From contig DATLYH010000341.1 of the NCBI GenBank assembly GCA_035575035.1, positions 1-5,223 of the forward strand: a stretch of DNA of 5,223 nt, in the 5' to 3' direction. The stretch comes from DATLYH01 sp035575035 (GTDB lineage: Bacteria; Planctomycetota; Planctomycetia; Gemmatales; Gemmataceae). Each line of letters opens with the position of its first letter. The stretch's first letter is position 1. The notes under the pieces were generated by a model. The model was not told the origin of the DNA. It ran no database searches and worked only from the letters and a program-made list of their open reading frames with translations. A program made the position numbers and the translations under genes. Shown here one piece after another: positions 1-5,223 of the stretch.

Positions 1-60
1 CCCGCCGTTGAGCCGACCGACTCGCCGCGGGACCTGCCGGCCTGTTTTCGTCTCGCCTTT

Positions 61-68
61 GGGAGGAG
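61..68 (+). promoter_or_regulatory. Shine-Dalgarno of rpoB
   Basis: The purine run GGGAGGAG lies 8 bases upstream of the ATG at 77. It contains the GGAGG core complementary to the 3' end of 16S rRNA at near-ideal spacing. This site, together with the conserved RpoB N-terminus that follows, fixes the start at 77. A GTG at 70 is in another frame and is not a competing start. No promoter is evident in the 60 bases upstream, which fits rpoB lying inside a longer operon (commonly behind rplJL), though those genes are outside the window. Confidence 0.85.
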
Positions 69-76
69 CGTGACTT

Positions 77-3000
77 ATGCCCATCCCGGCAAACCGGAGA
101 ATCATCCCGACCCAGACCCGCAACTTCGGCCGCTTCGGCGACACCGTCGAACCGCCCCCGTTGTGCGACATCCAGGTCAAATCCTACGAGCGCTTCTTGC
201 AGCTCGACGTACCGCCCGAGAAACGCACCGCCACCGGCCTGGAGGGAGTTCTGCGCGAGATCTTCCCCATCGAGAACTTCGACAAGAGCCTTCGCCTCGA
301 ATACATCAAGTACGAGCTGGGTAAGCCGCGCTACACCCCCGACGAGTGCCGCCAGCTCCGGCTGACCTACGGCCGGCCCTTCCGCGTCTGGCTCCGCCTC
401 AACAAGAAGGAGCCGGTCGAAGAGGATGTTTACCTCGGCGACATGCCGATCATGATCGGCGGCGGCGAATTCATTATCAACGGGGCCGAGCGCGTCGTCG
501 TCAGCCAGCTGCACCGCTCGCCCGGCGTCGATTTCGTTGTCGAAACCGAGGCCGGCGAGCGTAAGCTCCACTCCTGCCGCATCATTCCCGAGCGCGGCAG
601 CTGGATCGAGATCAACGTCACCAAGAAGGACACCCTCGGCGTCCGCATCGATCAGTCCGGCAAGTTCTCCGCCCTGACGCTGCTGCGGGCCATGGACCCG
701 CAGTTCTCCTCCACCGGGCAGATCCTGCGCGCCTTCTACCCGACCGAGGAGGTCAAGCTCACCCCGGCCAACCGCGCCCGCCTGGAGGGGGCCGTCACCG
801 TTGACGATATCATTGACCCCGAGACCGGCGAGCTGTACCTGGAGAGTCTGGACACCCTCACCAAGGAGGCCCTCGACAAGATCTATGCCGCCGGCATCCC
901 CGCGGTGACCATCCTCGGCAAGGTCAAGGACCAGCTCATCGTCGCCTCGCTCAAGGAGGACGCCACTGCCACCCATGAGGAGGCCCTGCTGAAGATCTAC
1001 CAGCGGCTCCGGCCGGGCAACCCGCCGCAGCTGGAGAAGGCCAAGGAACTGTTCCGCGAGAAGTTCCAGGACCCGAACCGCTACCGGCTGGGCAAGGTCG
1101 GCCGTTTCCGCATCAACCGCAAGTTCAATCAGGATGTCGATGAAACGGAGATGACCCTCCAGCCCATCGACTACCTGAACGCTATCCGCTACATCCTCAA
1201 GCTGCGGGCCGGCGAGGGGCACGTGGACGACATCGACCACCTCGGCAACCGCCGGGTCCGCACCATCGACGAGTTGGCCGCCGACGAGCTGCGCAAGGGC
1301 TTCCTCAAGCTGCGCCGCACCGTCCAGGAGCGGATGAGCAGCCGCGAGCAGGAAGACATGATGCCGCGCACCCTCATCAACCCCAAGAGCATCTCGGCGG
1401 CCATCGAGTACTTCTTCGGTCGCGGCGAACTCAGTCAGGTCGTGGACCAGACCAACCCGCTCAGCCAGCTGACCCACGAGCGCCGCCTCAGCGCGTTGGG
1501 GCCGGGCGGGCTGAACCGCAAGCGGGCCGGCTTCGACGTCCGCGACGTCCACATCTCCCACTACGGCCGCATCTGCCCCATCGAAACGCCCGAGGGGACC
1601 AACATCGGCCTGATCTCCCACCTGTCGATCTACGCGCGGGTGGATGAGTACGGCTTCCTGGTCACCCCCTACCGCGTCGTCCACAAGCGCAAGCTGACCG
1701 ACGAGGTCCGCTTGCTGCGGGCCGACGAGGAGGCCCAGGCCTACATCGCCCCGGCCGACATCCCCCTGGACCACAACAAGATTGCCCAGGACAAGGTGAT
1801 GGCCCGCTTCGGCGGCGACTTCGGCTACGTTGATGCCGACAAGATCCAGTACATCGACATCTCGCCGCGGCAGATGGTCGGTGTCTCGGCCGGCCTGATC
1901 CCCTTCCTGGAGCATGACGACGCCAACCGCGCCTTGATGGGCTCGAACATGCAACGGCAGGCGGTGCCGCTGTTGGTGACCGAGCCGCCGCTGGTGGCCA
2001 CCGGCCTGGAGAAGGACGTGGCAGCCAACAGCGGCATGGTCGTCCGGGCCGAGAAGGCCGGTGTGGTCAGCTACGTCGATGCCCAGCGGATCAAGATCAC
2101 CGAATCGGCCGGCGTCGAGCGCGAGTATGTCCTCCGCAAGTTCGTCGGCCTGAACGAGCACACCTGTTTGAACCAGAAGCCGATCGTCCACCTCGGCCAG
2201 CGGGTCAAGCGCGGCCAGGTGATCGCCGACGGCGCCGCCACCTACCAGGGCGAGCTGGCGTTGGGCCGCAACGTCCTGGTGGCGTTCATGTCATGGGACG
2301 GCTACAACTTCGAGGACGCCATCATCATCAGCGACAAGCTGGTCAAGGAGGACACCTACACCAGTATCCACATCGAGGAGTTCGAGATCGAAATTCGCGA
2401 GACCAAACTGGGCAAGGAGGAATTCACCCGCGACATCCCCAACGTCAGCCCCAAGGCGCTGGCCAACCTGGACGAGCACGGCGTGGTCCGCATCGGCACC
2501 TACGTCCAGCCGGGCGACATCCTGGTCGGCAAGGTCTCGCCCAAGTCGAAAAGCGAGCTGACGCCGGAAGAGAAACTCTTGCATGCCATCTTCGGCCGGG
2601 CCGGCGAGGATGTCAAAAACGACAGCCTGGAAGTCCCCTCCGGCGTCGAGGGGATCGTCATCGACACCCAGCGCTTCAGCCGCCGGGCTAGCCTGTCCGA
2701 GGAGGAGCGCAAAGCGCTGGCGAAGGAAGAGAAGGAGATCGAAAGCCGCGCCAACAAGAAGATCGCCGACCAGTTCCGGGCCCTCATCAAAGAGCTGTGC
2801 GAGGCGCTGGACCGCAAAGAGATCAAGGACCCGCACAGCGGCAAGGCGCTGGCCGCCGACAAGGATGACAAGGTTGTGGTGGAGCAGGCGGTGCGGCTGG
2901 TGAAGCCGTCGGCCGAGGATGGATTGCTCGGCCTCCTGGACATCCGCAGCCCCGAGCGGCAGAAGCACGCCGCCGAGATCTACGCCCGCCATCAGGAGCA

Positions 3001-3811
3001 GATCCAGTTCCAGCTGGAGGAGAAGGAGCACAAGCTGAACTCGCTGAAGCGGGGAGACGAACTCCCCTCCGGCGTGCAGCAGATGGTCAAGGTCTATGTG
3101 GCGACCAAGCGGCAGATCTCGGTCGGCGACAAGATGGCCGGCCGGCACGGCAACAAGGGCGTGATCTCCAAGATCCTGCCGGTCGAGGACATGCCGTTTT
3201 TGGCGGACGGTACCCCGGTGGACATCCTGCTCAACCCGCTGGGGGTGCCCAGTCGGATGAATGTGGGGCAGATCCTGGAGACGCACCTGGGCTGGGCGGC
3301 GCAGCGGCTCGGCTTCAAGGCCATCACCCCGGTCTTCGACGGGGCCAGCGAAGAGGAGATCCGCAAGTGCCTCAAGGAGGCGGGGGTGCCGGAAAGCGGC
3401 AAGGTCTACCTCTACGACGGCCGCACCGGCGAGCGCTTCGAGCAGCCGGTGACGGTCGGCTACATCTACATGATGAAGCTGCACCACCTGGTTGACGACA
3501 AGGTGCATGCCCGGGCCACCGGCCCGTACTCGCTGATCACGCAGCAGCCGTTGGGCGGCAAGGCCCGCTTCGGCGGCCAGCGCTTCGGCGAGATGGAGGT
3601 CTGGGCCCTGGAAGCCTACGGGGCCGCCTACACCTTGCAGGAGCTGCTGACGGTCAAGTCGGACGACGTCGAAGGGCGGACCAAGATTTACGAGTCGATG
3701 GTCAAGGGCGAAAACACGCTGGAAGCGGGGACGCCGGCCAGCTTCGACGTCCTGACCAACGAGATCCGCGGCCTGGCCCTGAACATGCAACTGGAGAAGA
3801 AGCGGATTTGA
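77..3811 (+). CDS. rpoB: DNA-directed RNA polymerase subunit beta (RpoB)
   Basis: This is the beta subunit of RNA polymerase, which forms one pincer of the DNA cleft and half of the catalytic centre in the cytoplasm; it assembles with alpha2, beta-prime and omega. It is complete at 1244 aa, against 1342 in E. coli. The protrusion/lobe motif FIINGAERVVVSQLHRSPG is at residues 132-150. A lobe segment like E. coli insertion i4 covers about 225-335. The fork loop 2/rifampicin region is at 450-479, PIETPEGTNIGL at 501-512, and YNFEDAIIIS (acidic pair E746 D747) at 743-752. The flap-tip helix LLHAIFG at 834-840 is the sigma region 4 contact. KMAGRHGNKGVIS at 1019-1031 supplies K1019 and K1027, the counterparts of E. 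coli K1065 and K1073. The C-terminal clamp/switch motif GGQRFGEMEVWALEAYGAAYTLQE is near 1166-1189. Residues 870-988 form a charged, probably helical insert after the flap. The roughly 60-residue stretch that E. coli carries before its ATPVFDG motif is absent here. The reading frame is intact and the start is supported by the Shine-Dalgarno at 61-68. Confidence 0.99.
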   Translation: MPIPANRRIIPTQTRNFGRFGDTVEPPPLCDIQVKSYERFLQLDVPPEKRTATGLEGVLREIFPIENFDKSLRLEYIKYELGKPRYTPDECRQLRLTYGRPFRVWLRLNKKEPVEEDVYLGDMPIMIGGGEFIINGAERVVVSQLHRSPGVDFVVETEAGERKLHSCRIIPERGSWIEINVTKKDTLGVRIDQSGKFSALTLLRAMDPQFSSTGQILRAFYPTEEVKLTPANRARLEGAVTVDDIIDPETGELYLESLDTLTKEALDKIYAAGIPAVTILGKVKDQLIVASLKEDATATHEEALLKIYQRLRPGNPPQLEKAKELFREKFQDPNRYRLGKVGRFRINRKFNQDVDETEMTLQPIDYLNAIRYILKLRAGEGHVDDIDHLGNRRVRTIDELAADELRKGFLKLRRTVQERMSSREQEDMMPRTLINPKSISAAIEYFFGRGELSQVVDQTNPLSQLTHERRLSALGPGGLNRKRAGFDVRDVHISHYGRICPIETPEGTNIGLISHLSIYARVDEYGFLVTPYRVVHKRKLTDEVRLLRADEEAQAYIAPADIPLDHNKIAQDKVMARFGGDFGYVDADKIQYIDISPRQMVGVSAGLIPFLEHDDANRALMGSNMQRQAVPLLVTEPPLVATGLEKDVAANSGMVVRAEKAGVVSYVDAQRIKITESAGVEREYVLRKFVGLNEHTCLNQKPIVHLGQRVKRGQVIADGAATYQGELALGRNVLVAFMSWDGYNFEDAIIISDKLVKEDTYTSIHIEEFEIEIRETKLGKEEFTRDIPNVSPKALANLDEHGVVRIGTYVQPGDILVGKVSPKSKSELTPEEKLLHAIFGRAGEDVKNDSLEVPSGVEGIVIDTQRFSRRASLSEEERKALAKEEKEIESRANKKIADQFRALIKELCEALDRKEIKDPHSGKALAADKDDKVVVEQAVRLVKPSAEDGLLGLLDIRSPERQKHAAEIYARHQEQIQFQLEEKEHKLNSLKRGDELPSGVQQMVKVYVATKRQISVGDKMAGRHGNKGVISKILPVEDMPFLADGTPVDILLNPLGVPSRMNVGQILETHLGWAAQRLGFKAITPVFDGASEEEIRKCLKEAGVPESGKVYLYDGRTGERFEQPVTVGYIYMMKLHHLVDDKVHARATGPYSLITQQPLGGKARFGGQRFGEMEVWALEAYGAAYTLQELLTVKSDDVEGRTKIYESMVKGENTLEAGTPASFDVLTNEIRGLALNMQLEKKRI

Positions 3812-3853
3812 GAGATCTCCCTGACAATCCGAGCGAGAGAGATAACCGTGCCC

Positions 3854-3890
3854 GACCCCGCAGAGCCCGAATCTTCCGCGGGCGGGGGTC
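3854..3890 (+). other. Compound GC-rich hairpin downstream of rpoB
   Basis: An exact outer stem, GACCCC (3854-3859) with GGGGTC (3885-3890), encloses an exact inner stem, GCCCG (3865-3869) with CGGGC (3879-3883). The inner loop is 9 bases, and a 5/1 asymmetric internal loop separates the stems. The bases after it (AGCCGGATGG) contain no T-run, so it is not a canonical intrinsic terminator. It lies between the rpoB stop and the start of the small downstream gene. It could act in mRNA processing, stability or pausing, but this is inference. Such pairings also arise by chance in GC-rich DNA. Confidence 0.4.
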
Positions 3891-3933
3891 AGCCGGATGG
3901 CTCCGGCCTCCCTCCAAGAAGGCTTCCTGGCAT

Positions 3934-3939
3934 GAGGAG
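3934..3939 (+). promoter_or_regulatory. Shine-Dalgarno of the small gene between rpoB and rpoC
   Basis: GAGGAG sits 6 bases before the ATG at 3946. This is a good match in sequence and spacing and decides the start. The same frame is open further upstream to a TTG at 3808 that overlaps the rpoB stop. The extra 46 residues that start would give are Arg/Pro-rich and low in complexity, and they look like translated intergenic DNA. Confidence 0.7.
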
Positions 3940-3945
3940 CCTCTG

Positions 3946-4284
3946 ATGGAAGACGAACCAGTTGTACTCTTGAACAACGCCTGTGCCGACCTAGTCGGCC
4001 TGGAAAGCTACGAGGCTTTCCCGATTCATTTGCTGGCGGGCAAACCGGGCGAATGGGTCAAGGTTCGAGAGTTGTGTGCGCGGGTCGGGATCGACCCCGG
4101 CAACCTGACCGAGGACGTCGTTGCTACCTGGCTTCCCGACCCCGGGAGTAATGAAGCCTATGCCCTGATTGTCTTCTACGATCAGGACTCGATGTGGACC
4201 ATGGCCGCGCACTACAACCGCGGCCGGGTCCAAGGCGTCGCGGCTGCCGGAGGGCAAAAAGTGAAGGCGTTCAAAAGTGCTTGA
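3946..4284 (+). CDS. Hypothetical acidic protein encoded between rpoB and rpoC (112 aa)
   Basis: I do not recognise this protein. The chosen ATG has a GAGGAG Shine-Dalgarno 6 bases upstream and gives 112 aa; a 158-aa form from the TTG at 3808 is less likely. By hand count it has 15 Asp/Glu against 9 Lys/Arg, so it is acidic. It has no signal peptide or membrane segment, so it is probably a small cytoplasmic globular protein. It has two cysteines (13 and 44), too few for a zinc site, and three tryptophans (37, 62, 84). Residues 36-50 (EWVKVRELCARVGID) look helical. Residues 70-100, with EAYALIVFYDQD then MWTMAAHY and a GRVQGVAAA turn, look like beta strands. The C-terminus is basic (K105, K107, K110). 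It lies co-directionally 134 bases after rpoB and 95 bases before rpoC, so co-transcription is likely. About 33 of 112 codons end in A or T, clearly more than in rpoB, which suggests weaker expression selection or a different history. A role with RNA polymerase is only suggested by position. Confidence 0.72.
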   Translation: MEDEPVVLLNNACADLVGLESYEAFPIHLLAGKPGEWVKVRELCARVGIDPGNLTEDVVATWLPDPGSNEAYALIVFYDQDSMWTMAAHYNRGRVQGVAAAGGQKVKAFKSA

Positions 4285-4296
4285 GCGACGGGCCTT

Positions 4297-4322
4297 GTCC
4301 TCGACCCCGGTTAAGCGAGGAC
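4297..4322 (+). other. Perfect 7-bp hairpin in the leader of rpoC
   Basis: GTCCTCG (4297-4303) pairs exactly with CGAGGAC (4316-4322) across a 12-base loop. GGC at 4291-4293 could add three pairs with GCC at 4324-4326 across an internal loop. It begins 13 bases after the stop of the small gene. The sequence that follows (CGCCTTGCCGCC) has no T-run, so it does not look like a Rho-independent terminator, and read-through into rpoC is expected. A role in processing or in adjusting downstream expression is possible but unproven. Confidence 0.45.
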
Positions 4323-4365
4323 CGCCTTGCCGCCTTGGAATACCCGAGAACGAAACCCTGTTGAT

Positions 4366-4372
4366 GGGGGAA
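4366..4372 (+). promoter_or_regulatory. Weak Shine-Dalgarno-like purine run of rpoC
   Basis: GGGGGAA lies 7 bases before the ATG at 4380. It is purine-rich but lacks a GGAG or GAGG core, so it is a poorer match to the anti-Shine-Dalgarno than the sites of rpoB and the small gene. An in-frame TGA at 4362 limits any upstream extension of rpoC. The conserved N-terminus supports the ATG at 4380. Confidence 0.5.
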
Positions 4373-4379
4373 CTTGCAT

Positions 4380-5223
4380 ATGAGTACTGGCGAGATCGGC
4401 TACGACCGCATTAACGATTACGGCGCTGTGCGGATCAGCCTGGCTAGCCCGCACGACATCCGCAGCTGGTCGTTTGGCGAGGTCAAGAAGCCCGAGACGA
4501 TCAACTACCGCACCTACCGGCCGGAGAAGGACGGCCTGTTCTGCGAGCGGATCTTCGGCCCCGAGAAGGACTGGGAGTGCGCCTGCGGCAAGTATCGCGG
4601 CATGAAATACAAGGGGATGATCTGCGACCGCTGCGGCGTCAAGGTCACCCACAGCCGCGTCCGCCGCAAGCGGATGGGCCACATCGAGCTGGCCGCCCCT
4701 GTCGTCCACATCTGGTTCTTCAAGGCCATGCCCAGCCGGCTGGGCACCCTGCTCGACATGAAGACCACCAGCCTGGAGAAGATCATCTACTTCCAGGACT
4801 ATGTGGTCATTGACCCCGGCGATACCCCGCTCAAGGAGCGGCAGCTGCTGACCGAGGAAGACTACCGCAAGGCCCGCGAGCAGTATGGCGACGCCTTCGA
4901 GGCCGACATGGGGGCCGAGGCCATCAAGAAGCTCCTCGAGCGGCTCAACCTCGTCGAGCTGTCGAAGGAACTCCGCGCCCGCCTCGACGAAGAGATGCGC
5001 AAGGACCGCGAGGGCAAGAAGCCGTCCCGCCAGAAGCTGCGCGACCTGGTCAAGCGCCTCAAGGTCGTCGAAGCCCTCCGCGATTCGGGCATCGGCGGGC
5101 CGCAGAACAAGCCGGAGTGGATGGTCCTGGAGTGCATCCCGGTCATCCCCCCCGACCTGCGCCCCCTGGTGCTGCTCGATAGCGGCAACTTCGCCACCAG
5201 CGACCTCAACGACCTCTACCGCC
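4380..5223 (+). CDS. rpoC: DNA-directed RNA polymerase subunit beta-prime (RpoC), N-terminal part
   Basis: This is the beta-prime subunit, which carries the catalytic Mg2+ and the clamp of RNA polymerase. Only 281 full codons of a protein normally around 1,400 residues are present; the gene is cut by the window end and is not broken. The N-terminus has the beta-prime zipper region KPETINYRTYRPEKDGLFCERIFGP at about 37-61. It is followed by zinc-binding domain 1 with all four ligands, C67, C69, C82 and C85 (CACG then CDRCG). HIELAAPVVHIWFF at 101-114 and the helical stretch LTEEDYRKAREQYGDAFEADMGAEAI near 157-182 align with the E. coli protein. NKPEWMVLECIPVIPPDLRPLV at 243-264 leads into the lid and the start of the DLNDLYR element. 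The Asp triad NADFDGD, bridge helix and trigger loop lie beyond the window. SGIGGPQNKPEW has a five-residue insertion relative to E. coli SGNKPEW. The lid reads LLDSGNF where most bacteria have PLDGGRF. It is downstream of rpoB in the same direction, separated by the small gene. Confidence 0.98.
   Translation, partial: MSTGEIGYDRINDYGAVRISLASPHDIRSWSFGEVKKPETINYRTYRPEKDGLFCERIFGPEKDWECACGKYRGMKYKGMICDRCGVKVTHSRVRRKRMGHIELAAPVVHIWFFKAMPSRLGTLLDMKTTSLEKIIYFQDYVVIDPGDTPLKERQLLTEEDYRKAREQYGDAFEADMGAEAIKKLLERLNLVELSKELRARLDEEMRKDREGKKPSRQKLRDLVKRLKVVEALRDSGIGGPQNKPEWMVLECIPVIPPDLRPLVLLDSGNFATSDLNDLYR

Noticed and set aside
24..50. Possible terminator or attenuator upstream of rpoB (GCCG/CGGC pairing followed by TTTT)
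   Set aside because: The stem is only 4 bp and the T-run is four bases long, interrupted by C and G soon after. This is within chance for GC-rich DNA.
1..60. Tail of an upstream gene such as rplL
   Set aside because: One frame reads CGC CGT TGA, but this does not resemble an L7/L12 C-terminus and too little sequence is present to support any gene.
2291..3790. A 499-codon open frame on the minus strand opposite rpoB
   Set aside because: It lies entirely opposite the conserved rpoB frame. Long antisense frames are expected where third positions are strongly G/C. The product is a His/Asp/Leu/Val-rich composition with no recognisable family.
3808..3945. N-terminal extension of the small gene from a TTG overlapping the rpoB stop
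   Set aside because: The TTGA overlap is tempting and a GGAG lies 11 bases upstream. The added 46 residues are Arg/Pro-rich and low in complexity, and the ATG at 3946 has a better placed Shine-Dalgarno. I could not exclude it fully.
3991..4257. Minus-strand 88-codon frame opposite the small gene
   Set aside because: No convincing Shine-Dalgarno or family resemblance. The plus-strand frame has a proper start signal and operon-consistent direction.
4361..4382. Promoter immediately upstream of rpoC (TTGATG and a CATATG -10-like site)
   Set aside because: The two elements are far too close together and the -10 match overlaps the start codon. No consensus promoter is seen in this gap.

Overview
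The window holds the core of a bacterial rpoBC operon, all on the + strand: complete rpoB (77-3811, 1244 aa), a 112-codon gene I do not recognise (3946-4284), and the first 281 codons of rpoC (from 4380, running off the right edge). DNA is GC-rich with strongly G/C-biased third codon positions in the two polymerase genes. The beta and beta-prime sequences are full-featured, Gram-negative-type subunits. Beta keeps the lobe region that matches E. coli insertion i4. Several local signatures (the beta stretch GELSQVVDQTNPL and the beta-prime stretch LLDSGNFATSDLN) match my recollection of Planctomycetota, possibly the Gemmata side of that phylum. That taxonomic call is from memory and is only moderately sure.

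Layout: positions 1-60 are GC-rich leader with no gene I can support; a textbook Shine-Dalgarno (61-68) precedes rpoB. After the rpoB stop there are 134 non-coding or weakly coding bases with a compound GC-rich hairpin. Then comes the small gene with its own good Shine-Dalgarno, then 95 bases with a perfect 7-bp hairpin and a short tandem duplication, then rpoC behind a purine run that is a poor Shine-Dalgarno. Neither hairpin is followed by a T-run, so neither looks like an intrinsic terminator. The simplest reading is one transcript through all three genes.

How it works together: RpoB and RpoC form the catalytic cleft of RNA polymerase, and all active-site elements within the window look intact. 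The point of interest is the join between them. rpoB and rpoC are usually adjacent or nearly so in bacteria, but here they lie 568 bases apart with an unrecognised acidic protein gene between two potential RNA hairpins. That gene has visibly weaker codon bias than its neighbours. Whether it is an RNA-polymerase-associated protein, a lineage-specific passenger, or a recent gene cannot be decided from the sequence alone.
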